Shown: piece after piece, positions 1 through 8,858 of the stretch
How positions within the stretch are numbered: the first letter of the stretch is position 1
Layout of the letters: every line of letters begins with the position of its first letter
Assembly (NCBI RefSeq): GCF_024609765.1
Contig: NZ_JANFDG010000030.1
Coordinates: 1 to 64,000, forward strand
From: Shinella pollutisoli
GTDB taxonomy: Bacteria > Pseudomonadota > Alphaproteobacteria > Rhizobiales > Rhizobiaceae
Direction of reading: 5' to 3'
DNA: 64,000 nucleotides
Program-made: the position numbers and the translations under genes
Notes under the pieces: generated by a model
The model's input: only the letters and a program-made list of their open reading frames with translations
Databases searched by the model: none
Told to the model about the DNA's origin: nothing

Positions 1-89
1 TCTGGCTCATTCTAGGCACCGAAGTGCGAAAAACATATAAAAATGGTATAATTTATTCGCAGGTCGCTCCGCATCCGGTTTCCGGACGC

Positions 90-1505
90 CTACGCCCCCA
101 CCGATTTGAGCGGCACCGCGCCTTCGGCCTCGCGCCGCTTCACGGCCTCGATGTCGCGATAGCCGTCGGCGGGGTGGTCCTTCGGCAGGTACGGGCCTTC
201 GCCGAAGAGTTTTTCGCGCAGCGTGCCGGGCCGGTAGGCGGTGGGATAGGCGCCGCGCCTCTGCAGCTCCGGCACGATATGGCCGACGACGTCCTCGAAA
301 CTGTCCGGCGTCACCGCATAGGCGATGTTGAAGCCGTCGACGTCGGTATCCTCCACCCATTCCTGCAGGATGTCGGCGATGCGGCCGGGCGCACCGACGA
401 AGACCGGCCCCATGCCGCCGATGCCGCCGAACCGGGCGAGCTCGTCGATCGTCCAGGACTTGTCGCCGCCGGCGATGTGCTCGACGAAGGAATGGATGGC
501 GTTGGTCTCGATCCTCTCGACCACGTCCGTCGGCGCATATTGCCCGAAGTCGATGCCGCTCCAGCCGGACATGAAGGTGAGCGAGCCGTCGTAGGAGACG
601 TAGCGCCTGTAGTCCTCGAGCTTCCGCTGCGCCTTCTCCTCCGTCTCGTCGGTGATGATGGTGATCAGCGTGTAGATATGGACCTTTGCCGGATCGCGGC
701 CGGCCTCGGCGATGCGCCGGCGGATGTCGGCGACATAGGCCTTCAGCACGGATTTCGTCGGCGCGGCGACGAAGATGCATTCGGCGTGGGCGGCCGCGAA
801 GGCCTTGCCCGGACCGGACGCGCCCGCCTGGTAGAGCACCGGCGTGCGCTGCGGCGACGGCTCCGTCAGCCCGTAGCCCGGCACCTCGAAATACTTGCCC
901 TTGTGGCCGATCTCGTGGACTTTCTCCGGATGGGTGAAGATGCGCCTCTCGCCGTCGCGCACCACCGCCCCCTCCTCCCAGGATCCTTCCAGCAGCTTGT
1001 AGAGCACCTCGACATATTCGGCCGCGACCTCGTAGCGGTTGTCGTGGCGGCGAAGGCCGCCCTGCCCGACGTTCTTCGCCCCGCTCTCCAGATAGGACGT
1101 GACGATGTTCCAGCCGACGCGGCCCTTCGTGTGATGATCGGCCGTCGCCAGCCGGCGGGCGAAGGTATAGGGATGCTCGAAGGAGGTCGAGGCGGTGATG
1201 CCGATGCCGAGGTGCTCGGTCGCAAGCGCGATCGGTGCCGCGAGCTGCAGCGGGTCGTTCACCGGGATCTGCGCCGCCTGGTGGATGGCATGGTAGTTCG
1301 AGCCCTTGTAGACGTCGTAGTAGCCGATGACGTCGGCGATGAAGATGCCGTCGAAGACGCCGCGCTCCAGCGTGCGGGCGAGATCCTGCCAATAGTCCAG
1401 ATCCTTGTATTTCCAAGACTTGTCGCGCGGATGGGCCCACAGTCCCGGCGACTGGTGGCCGACGCAGTTCATGTCGAAGGCATTGAAGCGAATGTGGCGC
1501 GCCAT
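90..1505 (-). CDS. NtaA/SnaA/DszA-family FMN-dependent monooxygenase
   Basis: A 471-residue flavin-dependent monooxygenase of the bacterial-luciferase fold, in the subgroup that includes nitrilotriacetate monooxygenase NtaA and dibenzothiophene-sulfone monooxygenase DszA. These enzymes use reduced FMN from a separate reductase and oxygen to cleave C-N or C-S bonds in the cytoplasm. Family marks are the N-terminal FNAFDMNCVGH stretch, the SFEHPYTFARRLATADH segment and GRVGWNIVTSYLESGAKN. The length is normal for the group. The start is the ATG at 1505, with a divergent acyl-CoA-dehydrogenase-type gene on the other side of a 217-bp gap. The sulfur-acquisition neighbours favour an organosulfur (sulfone or sulfonate) substrate; the exact substrate cannot be read from the sequence. 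No flavin reductase gene is visible here. Confidence 0.85.
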   Translation of the reverse strand: MARHIRFNAFDMNCVGHQSPGLWAHPRDKSWKYKDLDYWQDLARTLERGVFDGIFIADVIGYYDVYKGSNYHAIHQAAQIPVNDPLQLAAPIALATEHLGIGITASTSFEHPYTFARRLATADHHTKGRVGWNIVTSYLESGAKNVGQGGLRRHDNRYEVAAEYVEVLYKLLEGSWEEGAVVRDGERRIFTHPEKVHEIGHKGKYFEVPGYGLTEPSPQRTPVLYQAGASGPGKAFAAAHAECIFVAAPTKSVLKAYVADIRRRIAEAGRDPAKVHIYTLITIITDETEEKAQRKLEDYRRYVSYDGSLTFMSGWSGIDFGQYAPTDVVERIETNAIHSFVEHIAGGDKSWTIDELARFGGIGGMGPVFVGAPGRIADILQEWVEDTDVDGFNIAYAVTPDSFEDVVGHIVPELQRRGAYPTAYRPGTLREKLFGEGPYLPKDHPADGYRDIEAVKRREAEGAVPLKSVGA

Positions 1506-1722
1506 GGCGGTCTCCAGCGTCTTGGATGCCGAGCGGCATCGTACGGTGACGAAGGATAGCGCCTTCGCATCCTAAATACAGAAATTCTATCTTTTATATA
1601 TACTAATTTCCGGAACGGCTTTGCTGGCGCGCGGGCCGAGGGCTTGGGACTATGGCGCCACATCATCAGGCAGCCGGTCCGCGGCAGGTTGCGGGTTCGG
1701 CCGAAACGCGGGAGACCCAGCC
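1506..1722. promoter_or_regulatory. Divergent promoter region of two sulfur genes
   Basis: This gap separates the divergent DszA-type gene and the DszC-type gene. An AT-rich island at about 1571-1612 stands out from the GC-rich surroundings and probably holds the promoters. It contains AATTCTAT at 1583-1590. The reverse complement, ATAGAATT, occurs twice upstream of ssuD, so it may be a shared regulator site. The coding start at 1723 is preceded by GGAGA at 1711-1715. Confidence 0.5.
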
Positions 1723-2934
1723 ATGAACGCCCTACACCGCCTCAAGGAGACCGACCATCCGGACGACCGCGCGCTGCTGTTCGCCAGGGCCGAGGAGATA
1801 TCCGCCGACCTCGCCCGCCGCGGCGCGGAACTGGACGCGGAGGGCAGGCCGCCGAGCGCGGAAATCGAGCGGCTGAAGGCGGAAGGCCTGCTTGCGGCGC
1901 TGCATCCGCGGGAGATCGGCGGCGGCGGGCTCGACTGGGTCGACGGCCTGCGCCTCGTGCGCATCCTCGCGCGCGGCGAAAGCTCGATCGGCCAGCTCCT
2001 CGGCTATCACTACGTCAACAGCCAGTATGTCTACTGGGCGGCGGACGATCCGGACAAGGCCTGGGACCTCGGCGTGGATACCGTCGCCCGGAAGCTCTAC
2101 TGGGGCGCGTCCGTCAACCCCCGCGACCCCGGCCTGACGCTGACGAAGGACGGCGAGCGCTATCTCCTCAACGGCCGCAAGACGTTTTCCACCGGCGCCC
2201 ACGTGTCCGACCGCATCAACGCCAACGCGGCCTTCGGCGACCAGGTCGCCAACCTCGTGCTGCCCACCGACCGGCCCGGCTACGTCGCCAACGACGACTG
2301 GGACAATATCGGCCAGCGGCTTTCGGACAGCGGCAGCGTCGAGTTCCGCGATTTCCCGGTCTACGAGAGCGACTTCCTCCTGCCGCTCGTCGCCAGGGAT
2401 GCGGCACCCGCCGTGCAGGCGACCTTCAACACGCCGCTGATCCAGCTCGTCTTCGTCAACTTCTACATCGGCACCGCGGAGGGCGCGCTTGCCGCCGCCC
2501 TCGACTACGTGCGCACGACGACGCGGCCCTGGATCACCTCCGGCGTGGGGTCGGCGAGCGAAGACCCCTACATCCTCGAGCGGATCGGCGAATTCCAGGC
2601 CGCGCTCAAGGCCTCCGCCGCGCTGGCGGACATCGCCGCGGCCGCCGTGCAGGCGGCACTCGCCCGCGGCCGCGCCGTGACCGAGCGCGAACGGGGCGAA
2701 GCGGCGATCGAGGCCTATGCGGCCAAGGTCAACGCCACCCACGTGGCGCTCGACGTCACGGCGCGCATCTTCGAGCTGACGGGCGCCCGTTCCACGGCCT
2801 CCCGCTACCGCTTCGACCGCTACTGGCGCAACGTGCGCACCCACACGCTGCACGACCCGGTCTTCTACAAGGCCCGCGAAGTGGGCGACTTCTCCCTGAA
2901 CGGGCGCATCCCGGAACCGAGCCTCTACAGCTGA
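1723..2934 (+). CDS. DszC/SfnB-type flavin monooxygenase (acyl-CoA dehydrogenase fold)
   Basis: A 403-residue protein of the acyl-CoA dehydrogenase superfamily, in the branch that acts as a flavin-dependent monooxygenase on organosulfur compounds (DszC, SfnB) rather than on CoA esters. Support comes from the C-terminal RYWRNVRTHTLHDPVFYKAR, typical of this branch, and GRKTFSTGAHVSDR in the middle domain. The frame is open further upstream, but the ATG at 1723 has a good GGAGA site and gives the usual length. It is divergent from the DszA-type gene, which suggests a two-step oxidation by the pair (inference). Two hairpins downstream separate it from the convergent SfnB operon. A true acyl-CoA dehydrogenase is less likely. 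Confidence 0.8.
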   Translation: MNALHRLKETDHPDDRALLFARAEEISADLARRGAELDAEGRPPSAEIERLKAEGLLAALHPREIGGGGLDWVDGLRLVRILARGESSIGQLLGYHYVNSQYVYWAADDPDKAWDLGVDTVARKLYWGASVNPRDPGLTLTKDGERYLLNGRKTFSTGAHVSDRINANAAFGDQVANLVLPTDRPGYVANDDWDNIGQRLSDSGSVEFRDFPVYESDFLLPLVARDAAPAVQATFNTPLIQLVFVNFYIGTAEGALAAALDYVRTTTRPWITSGVGSASEDPYILERIGEFQAALKASAALADIAAAAVQAALARGRAVTERERGEAAIEAYAAKVNATHVALDVTARIFELTGARSTASRYRFDRYWRNVRTHTLHDPVFYKAREVGDFSLNGRIPEPSLYS

Positions 2935-2945
2935 GGCGCAAACCG

Positions 2946-2972
2946 AAAGGCGGCCCGCATCGGCCGCCTTTT
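2946..2972 (+). terminator. Rho-independent terminator of the DszC-type gene
   Basis: A perfect 10-bp stem, AAAGGCGGCC (2946-2955) with GGCCGCCTTT (2962-2971), has a six-base loop and is followed by T. It begins 12 bases after the stop codon of the forward gene. Confidence 0.75.
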
Positions 2973-2979
2973 CGCGACC

Positions 2980-3013
2980 AAAAAAAGCGGCCGCAACCTT
3001 CCGGTTGCGGCCG
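2980..3013 (-). terminator. Rho-independent terminator of the reverse sulfur operon
   Basis: A perfect 11-bp stem, CGGCCGCAACC (2988-2998) with GGTTGCGGCCG (3003-3013), has a four-base loop. Read on the reverse strand it is followed by a run of T (complement of the A run at 2980-2986). It lies 34 bases beyond the stop of the SfnB-type gene, so it closes the operon that starts at 9887. It stands back to back with the forward terminator. Confidence 0.85.
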
Positions 3014-3046
3014 AGTCGACCACCCCTCGCCACGAGGGATTGCGGA

Positions 3047-4252
3047 TCAGAGCGCGCCGTTCCTCGGCGGCACGACGCCGTTCAGGTGATAGTTGCCGAC
3101 GACGTGATATTTCCAGCGCACGGGGTCGTGCAGCGTGTGGGTGCGCGCATTGCGCCAGTGGCGCTCCAGGTTGAGGCCGCGCTTCGTCGAGGATGTGCCG
3201 GCAAGCTCGAAAAGCACGTTGGTGGCCTCTATCGCCAGCTCGCTCGTCAGCACCTTGGCGGCGGCGACCGCGAGCGTCGCCTGCACGGCGTTCTCCTGCG
3301 TGAGATTGACCTGCGCCTGGTCCACCTTGCGGCCCGCCCGCTCCAGCGTCGCCTCGGCGGCCGCGAGGCGGATCGCGAGATCGCCGATCCGGGCGATGGT
3401 CAGCGGATCGTCGGCGGCCCGCTCGACGCCGCTGTCCGTCCACGGCCGCGCCTTGTCGCGGACGTAGCCGATCGTCTCCTTGAACGCGGCGCGGGCGATG
3501 CCGAGGTCGATGCCCGCATGAATGATCTGCCCGACCGAGCCGATCGTGCCCGGGCGCTCGAAGCCCTTCTGATGCTGCACCACCGCGTCGGCGGGCACGT
3601 AGACGTCGCGCAGGATCGTCGTACCGCTGCCGGTCGTGCGCTGGCCGAAGCCGTCCCAGTCGTCGACGATCTCGATGCCCTCCGCGCCGCGCGGCACGAA
3701 GGACATGGTCAGCCGGTCCTCGCCGTCGAGCGCGAAGATCGCCACCCAGTGGGCGAAGAGCACGCCGGTCGAATAGAACTTGCGGCCGTTGATGCGGAAG
3801 CCCGTGCCGTCCGGGACGATGCGCGTGTTGTAGTGGCCGACGGTCTTCGTGCCGACCTCCGACAGGGCATTGCCGAAGCGGTCGCCTGCGAGCGCCCGGC
3901 CGTAGTAGAAACGCTTCTGCTCCTCGCTGCCGTCATGGCGGAGCGCCTCGAGGATGTAGAAATGGTTCTGCGGTATCTGGCCGATCGAGCTGTCCGCCTC
4001 CGACAGGATCGCCGTCACCTCCGCCAGCACGGCGTTCGACACGTCGATGCCGCCGAATTCGGCCGGGACGGTGATGGCGAGCAGTCCGGAGGCCGAGAGC
4101 CGGTCCAGTTCCTCGTAGGGAAGGGCCCGCTCGTAGTCGCGCCGGCTCGCGCCGCTTTCAAATTCGGCCGCGAGCTCACGCGCGACCGCAAGTGCATCCT
4201 CCTCGCTGGCGATGCGCCGGACGGTCTGGGGAAGTCGGGCAAGATTGGTCAT
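3047..4252 (-). CDS. sfnB: SfnB-family sulfur acquisition oxidoreductase
   Basis: A 401-residue acyl-CoA-dehydrogenase-fold flavoenzyme of the SfnB type, tied in pseudomonads to growth on sulfones such as dimethyl sulfone when sulfate is scarce. Visible marks are SSIGQIPQNHFYILEALRH in the N-terminal helical domain, INGRKFYSTGVLFAHW in the beta domain and ERHWRNARTHTLHDPV near the end. The start at 4252 is chosen because AGGAAAGG lies about eight bases upstream and the protein then aligns end to end with the family, although the frame stays open further upstream. It is the last gene of the reverse operon, 80 bases after the 2-oxoglutarate oxygenase. It is a paralogue of the forward gene at 1723-2934. 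Confidence 0.85.
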   Translation of the reverse strand: MTNLARLPQTVRRIASEEDALAVARELAAEFESGASRRDYERALPYEELDRLSASGLLAITVPAEFGGIDVSNAVLAEVTAILSEADSSIGQIPQNHFYILEALRHDGSEEQKRFYYGRALAGDRFGNALSEVGTKTVGHYNTRIVPDGTGFRINGRKFYSTGVLFAHWVAIFALDGEDRLTMSFVPRGAEGIEIVDDWDGFGQRTTGSGTTILRDVYVPADAVVQHQKGFERPGTIGSVGQIIHAGIDLGIARAAFKETIGYVRDKARPWTDSGVERAADDPLTIARIGDLAIRLAAAEATLERAGRKVDQAQVNLTQENAVQATLAVAAAKVLTSELAIEATNVLFELAGTSSTKRGLNLERHWRNARTHTLHDPVRWKYHVVGNYHLNGVVPPRNGAL

Positions 4253-4332
4253 GCGACGGACCTTTCCTGGAAAGGGTGGCGGCGGCACGCGCCGGAAGCA
4301 ATGTCGTCGGTCATGGTCGTCCCGTCCTGCGG

Positions 4333-5373
4333 TCAGGCATTCGCCGGCTTCTCCAGGAGATGGAGCAGGTCCGGATGGTGGCGCGCCGCCACGTCCGGAT
4401 GGGAGCGCAGCCGGCTCTTCAGATGGTTGATGCCGACCTCGCGGAAGATCGGGTTCAGCGGATCGACGGTGACGCCGCGCTCGCCGCGCTTCAGCGCGTC
4501 CGGCAGCGGGATCACCGGGATCGTCGCGTCGTAGCGGGCGCCGAGGAAGAAGGCGACCGAGAAGCGCTCCGTGCCGGCGGGCGGCGTGACGACGTCGTGC
4601 ACGTCGGCGCGCACGAAGCCGTTCGTCGCCAGTTCGAGAAGCTCGCCGCTGTTGATGACGAAGGTGCCGGGCACCGGCGGCGCCTCGATCCATTCCCCTT
4701 CCTCCGTGCGGATGCGCAGGCCCGGCGTCGTGTCCTGGAGCAGCACGGTGACGAAACCGCCGTCCTTGTGCGCGCCGACCCCCTGGTCGCTGCCGGCGGC
4801 CTCGCGGCCGGGATAGCGGATGATCTTCAGGAGCTGCGAGGGCGACGGCTCGTAGATCTCGGCGAAGGCGTTCTCCGGCTGGCCGAGGGCGAGCGCGATC
4901 GCCTTCAGCACGTCGATGCCGACGCGGGTCACTTCCGCCTGGTAGCGCAGCAGCAGCGGCTTCAGCTCCGGCAGCGCCTCCGGCCACTGGTTCGGGCCGT
5001 AGAGCCGGTTCCAGGGCGCATCGGGCCCGGCCTCGACCGGCGCGCCCTCCGTGTTGATGTCGAGCTGCTCGCGCCAGTCCTGCTCGCCGCGGGTGCGCTC
5101 GTAGCCCGCCCGGTTGTAGCCGCGGAAATGTGGCGACTTGACCATCTCGATCGAAAGCTTGTCCGCCTCGGGAAGCGCGAAGAAGCGCTTGGAGGCGGCG
5201 AGCACCTCGTCGATGAGGCTCTGCGGCACGCCGTGCCCGGTGAGATAGAAGAAGCCGTGATCGTGCAGGACGCGCGTCAGTTCCTCGACGAATGCGGCCC
5301 GCTCGGCCGGCCCGCCGTGGAAGCGGGAGAAGTCGATCGTCGGCAGGTGGATGGGCTTGGTGTGGATGGTCAT
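4333..5373 (-). CDS. 2-oxoglutarate/Fe(II)-dependent oxygenase, isopenicillin N synthase family
   Basis: A 346-residue mononuclear iron oxygenase with the plant-type DIOX_N domain followed by the 2OG-Fe(II) domain. The iron ligands are seen as HKD in GVGAHKDGGFVTVLLQD and a later histidine in RADVHDVVTP. The 2-oxoglutarate binding pair is the R and S of TERFSVAFFLG. It is cytoplasmic. AGGAG precedes the ATG. It sits between metY and sfnB in one operon with 13- and 80-base gaps, so its substrate is probably a sulfur compound (inference). TauD performs a similar oxygenolytic release of sulfite from taurine but belongs to a different branch. The substrate cannot be named from sequence. Confidence 0.8.
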   Translation of the reverse strand: MTIHTKPIHLPTIDFSRFHGGPAERAAFVEELTRVLHDHGFFYLTGHGVPQSLIDEVLAASKRFFALPEADKLSIEMVKSPHFRGYNRAGYERTRGEQDWREQLDINTEGAPVEAGPDAPWNRLYGPNQWPEALPELKPLLLRYQAEVTRVGIDVLKAIALALGQPENAFAEIYEPSPSQLLKIIRYPGREAAGSDQGVGAHKDGGFVTVLLQDTTPGLRIRTEEGEWIEAPPVPGTFVINSGELLELATNGFVRADVHDVVTPPAGTERFSVAFFLGARYDATIPVIPLPDALKRGERGVTVDPLNPIFREVGINHLKSRLRSHPDVAARHHPDLLHLLEKPANA

Positions 5374-5386
5374 GGGCTGCTCCTGC

Positions 5387-6748
5387 TCAGGCCAGTGCGA
5401 TCGCGCGTTCCAGGTCGGCGATCAGGTCGTCCGGATGCTCCAGGCCGATCGACAGCCGCACGTAGCCGGGCGTCACGCCGGTTGCGAGCTGGTCTTCCAG
5501 CGAGAGCTGCGAATGGGTTGTCGTCGAGGGATGGATCGCCAGCGACCGGGCGTCGCCGATATTGGCGAGGTGATAGAAGAGCTGGAGGCTGTCGATGAAG
5601 CGGCGGCCCGCCTCGCGCCCGCCCTTCAGCTCGAAGCCGACGAGCGCGCCGAAATGGCCGGGCTCGAAATATCGCTCCGCCCGGGCCCGCGCCTCGCCCT
5701 CCTGGAATTTCGGGAAGATCACCCGCTCCACTTTCGCATGGCCCTTGAGATATTCGGCGATCTTCACCGCGTTCTCGTTGTGCTGGCGCAGGCGCAGCGG
5801 TAGGGTCTCGAGGCCCTGAATGAACTGGAAGGCGTTCTGCGGGCTGATCGCCGCGCCGAGATCGCGCAGCAGCACGGCGCGGGCGCGCAGGATATAGGGA
5901 TGGAAGGCGATGGCGTCGGCCTTCTCGATCCAGGTCTTGCCCTGGTAGCTCGGGTCCGGCTCGTTGAGGTTCGGCTGGCGGTCGATATGCTCCGCCCACG
6001 GGAAATTGCCGCCGTCGACGATGGCGCCGCCGATCGAGGTGCCGTGGCCGCCGATGTATTTCGTGGTGGAATAGACGACGACGGCCGCGCCGTGCTCCAG
6101 CGGCCGGATGATCAGCGGCGCGGCCGTGTTGTCGACGATCAGCGGGATGCCGTGGCGCCGGCCGATGGCGGCGACCTCGGCGATGGGGAAGACCTCCAGC
6201 TTCGGGTTCGGCAGCGATTCCGCATAATAGGCGCGGGTGCGCCCGTCGGTCGCCTTGTCGAAGGCCTCCGGATCGGCCGCGTCGACGAAGCGCGTCTCGA
6301 TGCCGAAGCTCTTCAGCGTGGCGGCGAAGAGCGCCCAGGTCCCGCCGTAGAGACCGGCGGCGCTGACGATGTTGTCGCCGGCCCGCGCGACGTTGAGGAT
6401 GGCGAAGGCGGAGGCCGCCTGGCCGGAGGAGAGCGCGAGCGCCGCCGCACCGCCTTCCAGCTCGGCGAGCCGCTGCTCGAAGGCGTCCTGCGTCGGGTTG
6501 GAGACGCGGGTATAGAGATGGCCCGCCGCCTCCAGCGCGAACAGCTTGTCGGCACCGTCCGTGCCGGGAAGCTGGAAGGAGGTCGTCTGGTAGATCGGCA
6601 CGGCCACGGCGCCGCTTGCCGGATCGAAGCGGAAGCTGCCGCCGTGCAGCGCGATCGTTTCCGGATGCCGGCTCTTGAAGAGGGCGGTTCCGGCCGGCGG
6701 CTGCACAGTGTCCTGCTCGGCGATCTCGGGGGACTGGTGGATCGTCAT
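5387..6748 (-). CDS. metY: O-acetylhomoserine aminocarboxypropyltransferase (sulfhydrylase)
   Basis: A 453-residue PLP enzyme of the Cys/Met metabolism family, MetY/Met17 type. It joins sulfide (or methanethiol) to O-acetylhomoserine to give homocysteine (or methionine). Recognition comes from HPETIALHGG at the N-terminus, VPIYQTTSF, LYTRVSNPTQDAFEQR and the PLP-lysine region VYSTTKYIGGHGTSIGG. The start at 6748 has AGGAG a few bases upstream. Its place in the sulfonate operon fits a job of fixing the sulfide that follows sulfite release and reduction into amino acids. It is a little longer than typical (about 430) because of an N-terminal extension of some 25 residues. Confidence 0.9.
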   Translation of the reverse strand: MTIHQSPEIAEQDTVQPPAGTALFKSRHPETIALHGGSFRFDPASGAVAVPIYQTTSFQLPGTDGADKLFALEAAGHLYTRVSNPTQDAFEQRLAELEGGAAALALSSGQAASAFAILNVARAGDNIVSAAGLYGGTWALFAATLKSFGIETRFVDAADPEAFDKATDGRTRAYYAESLPNPKLEVFPIAEVAAIGRRHGIPLIVDNTAAPLIIRPLEHGAAVVVYSTTKYIGGHGTSIGGAIVDGGNFPWAEHIDRQPNLNEPDPSYQGKTWIEKADAIAFHPYILRARAVLLRDLGAAISPQNAFQFIQGLETLPLRLRQHNENAVKIAEYLKGHAKVERVIFPKFQEGEARARAERYFEPGHFGALVGFELKGGREAGRRFIDSLQLFYHLANIGDARSLAIHPSTTTHSQLSLEDQLATGVTPGYVRLSIGLEHPDDLIADLERAIALA

Positions 6749-6774
6749 GACGCTTCTCCTTTGATGATGCGCCC

Positions 6775-7074
6775 TCAGGCGCGTGAGGGACGGGCGGACA
6801 GAAGGGCGCCTGCGACGAGGATGCTGGCTGCCGCCCAGAAGGCCTCCGGCGCGTACCACCGGATGCCGTAGAGATGGTCGTCGGCGCAGAGCGCCTGGGC
6901 GAGCGCGCAAAGGTCGGTCGCGCCCGCGATGCAGGTGACGGCCTGGCGGACCGTGAGATAGTCGTTGGCGACGACCTTGCCGAAGATCAGCCACCACCAG
7001 CCGAGCGCGGTCAGCGAGAGGAGGCCGCCCGCGGCAGCCACGGCCGGATAGAACGCGCGCCCGCTAGACGTCAT
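6775..7074 (-). CDS. Small predicted membrane protein in the sulfur operon
   Basis: A 99-residue protein that I do not recognise. It has a hydrophobic segment near the N-terminus (AAAGGLLSLTALGWWWLIFG), a polar middle with three cysteines, and a second hydrophobic segment near the C-terminus (AFWAAASILVAGALL). This suggests two membrane passes. The ATG at 7074 overlaps the end of the ABC ATPase gene by 11 bases, so the two are translationally linked. It stands 26 bases before metY. Its place suggests a link to the transporter or to sulfur-compound handling, but nothing in the sequence gives a function. Confidence 0.6.
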   Translation of the reverse strand: MTSSGRAFYPAVAAAGGLLSLTALGWWWLIFGKVVANDYLTVRQAVTCIAGATDLCALAQALCADDHLYGIRWYAPEAFWAAASILVAGALLSARPSRA

Positions 7075-7852
7075 GGGAAATCCCCAGCTTTTCCAGCAGC
7101 GAACGGCGGAGCGCCACGAGCGTCGCATCGTCGCGCCGGCGCGGATGCGGCTGGTCGACGCGCACCTCCGCGACGATCGAGGCCGGGCGATCCGACAGCA
7201 CGATCACCCGGTCGGCGAGCAGCAGCGCCTCCTCGACGTCGTGGGTGACGAGCAGCGCGGTGAAGCCGGCGCTCTTCCAGAGATCCAGCAGCTCGTTCTG
7301 CATCCTCAGCCGCGTCAGCGAGTCGAGCTTGCCGAACGGCTCGTCGAGCAGCAGGAGCTTCGGATCGTTGACGAGCGCCCGGGCGAGCGCGGCGCGCTGC
7401 GCCATGCCGCCCGAGAGCTGGTGCGGGAAGAACTCGGCGAAGCCTTCGAGCTTGACGAGCCTCAGCACCTCGTCGATGCGATGTGCCTGCGCGCGCAGGA
7501 GGCCGCGCGCCTCCAGGCCCGTCGCCACATTGGCGCGCACGGTGCGCCACGGAAACAGCGTCGCGTCCTGGAAGACGAGGATGCGGTCGGGGTCCGGCGC
7601 CGTGATCGGCCGGCCGTCCTCGCGCACGCTGCCCGCCGTCGGCGTCTCCAGCCCGGCGGCGAGCCTGAGCAGCGTGGACTTGCCGCAGCCGGACGGCCCG
7701 AGCAGCGCCACGAACTCGCCCGGCGCGATGGAGAGGCTGACGCCGTCGAGGACCTGGAGCTCCTTGCCGTCCAGCTCGTAGCGGTGGGAAACCGCCTCGA
7801 CGTCGAGAGCGATGCTGCGCGATACCGGGGATTCGGCGATGGCGAGCGACAT
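7064..7852 (-). CDS. ABC transporter ATP-binding protein, sulfonate/taurine type (SsuB-like)
   Basis: A 262-residue ATPase of the nitrate/sulfonate/taurine importer family. Walker A is GPSGCGKST (about residues 52-60), the Q-loop is VFQDATLFPW, the signature is LSGGMAQR (about 145) and Walker B is LLLLDEP (about 165-171). It energises the permease encoded directly upstream: the ATPase start and the permease stop share a base at 7852. The inner-membrane complex would import aliphatic sulfonates or a related organosulfur compound, judged from the SsuD and MetY neighbours. Confidence 0.88.
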   Translation of the reverse strand: MSLAIAESPVSRSIALDVEAVSHRYELDGKELQVLDGVSLSIAPGEFVALLGPSGCGKSTLLRLAAGLETPTAGSVREDGRPITAPDPDRILVFQDATLFPWRTVRANVATGLEARGLLRAQAHRIDEVLRLVKLEGFAEFFPHQLSGGMAQRAALARALVNDPKLLLLDEPFGKLDSLTRLRMQNELLDLWKSAGFTALLVTHDVEEALLLADRVIVLSDRPASIVAEVRVDQPHPRRRDDATLVALRRSLLEKLGISHDV

Positions 7853-8853
7853 CAGAGGATCCCCTTCTGCCAGCCGAGCAGCCTGTCGCGCACGAGGAAG
7901 AGCAGGCGCACGAGCCCGGCGCAGATCAGCGCCATGACGATGAGGGCGGCATAGACGTTGGCATAGGCCGAATAGGCCGTGTTGAACTGGAGGTACCAGC
8001 CGAGGCCGAACTTGGCGCCGAGCATCTCGGCGACGACCAGCACGGCGAAGGAATAGTAGAGCCCCATGAACAGCCCGACGAAGACGTTCGGCAGCGAGGC
8101 CGGGATCGCCACCTTGAGCACGAGGAAGCGGTTGTCTGCGCCGAGCGTGCGCGCGACGTCATAGAAGGACCGGTTCACCTGGCCGACGCCGGCGGCCGTC
8201 AGTATGGCGACCGGGATGCCGGAGGCGAGCGCCACGAGGAAGATCGAGGCGTGAAAGGTCGTCGGGAAGATGAAGAAGGTGCAGGGGATCCAGGCGCTCG
8301 CCGGCACGGGACCGATCAGCTTGAGGAGCGGCATGCCCCAGTAGGCGAAGCGCTTCGACCAGCCGAGCGCCACGCCGGCGGCAAAGCCCACGAGGATGCC
8401 AGAGAAGAAGCCGAGCCCCCAGAGCCGCCCGGTATAGGCGACGCAGATCAGCAGGCGCTCCCAGTCGGTCACATAGACGTGGAGGAGACCCTGCGGCGGC
8501 GAGAAGAAGGGCTTGGGCAGCCAGCCGAGCTTTGCCGTCAGCACTTCCCAGGCGGCGAGCCAGAGGCCGAGCACGACGAACCACGGCCCGTAATGCACCA
8601 GCGTCCGCCCGAGGCCGCCGAGCCGGTGGACCGTGACGGAGAGCGTAAGAAAGACGCCCGCCCCCGCCAGCATCACGGCCGCAAACGCGTCCGTCGCCCC
8701 CCAGACGATGACGTCGGGCAATCCGTAGGTCAGCGCCGCCGCGAGAAACCAGGTTCCGGCCGCCAGCAGCCCGTTTCGCCAGATCCCGGCGGCGGTGAGG
8801 GCGAAAGGCTGCCGCCCTGCCCCACCGAATGTTTCTTCGACAGCGGCGCTCAT
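7852..8853 (-). CDS. ABC transporter permease, sulfonate/taurine type (SsuC-like)
   Basis: A 333-residue inner-membrane permease of the BPD_transp_1 family. The N-terminal third carries several hydrophobic segments (for example LLAAGTWFLAAALTYGL) beyond the usual SsuC core, so the protein is about 70 residues longer than E. coli SsuC. The core EAA region is around the segment VARTLGADNRFLVLKVAIPA. The start at 8853 is five bases after the stop of the binding-protein gene. No strong ribosome site is visible, so translational coupling is likely. Confidence 0.85.
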   Translation of the reverse strand: MSAAVEETFGGAGRQPFALTAAGIWRNGLLAAGTWFLAAALTYGLPDVIVWGATDAFAAVMLAGAGVFLTLSVTVHRLGGLGRTLVHYGPWFVVLGLWLAAWEVLTAKLGWLPKPFFSPPQGLLHVYVTDWERLLICVAYTGRLWGLGFFSGILVGFAAGVALGWSKRFAYWGMPLLKLIGPVPASAWIPCTFFIFPTTFHASIFLVALASGIPVAILTAAGVGQVNRSFYDVARTLGADNRFLVLKVAIPASLPNVFVGLFMGLYYSFAVLVVAEMLGAKFGLGWYLQFNTAYSAYANVYAALIVMALICAGLVRLLFLVRDRLLGWQKGIL

Positions 8854-8858
8854 CGGGA

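Noticed and set aside
43-52. ATGGTATAAT near the left edge, similar to the AACTGGTATAA boxes
   Set aside because: It lacks the AACT part, lies downstream of the DszA-type gene rather than before a gene, and looks like an AT-rich -10-like sequence.
24-1559. Long forward frame of 511 codons opposite the DszA-type monooxygenase
   Set aside because: It is the complementary shadow of a clear flavin monooxygenase, with no motif of its own; such frames are frequent in this GC-rich window.
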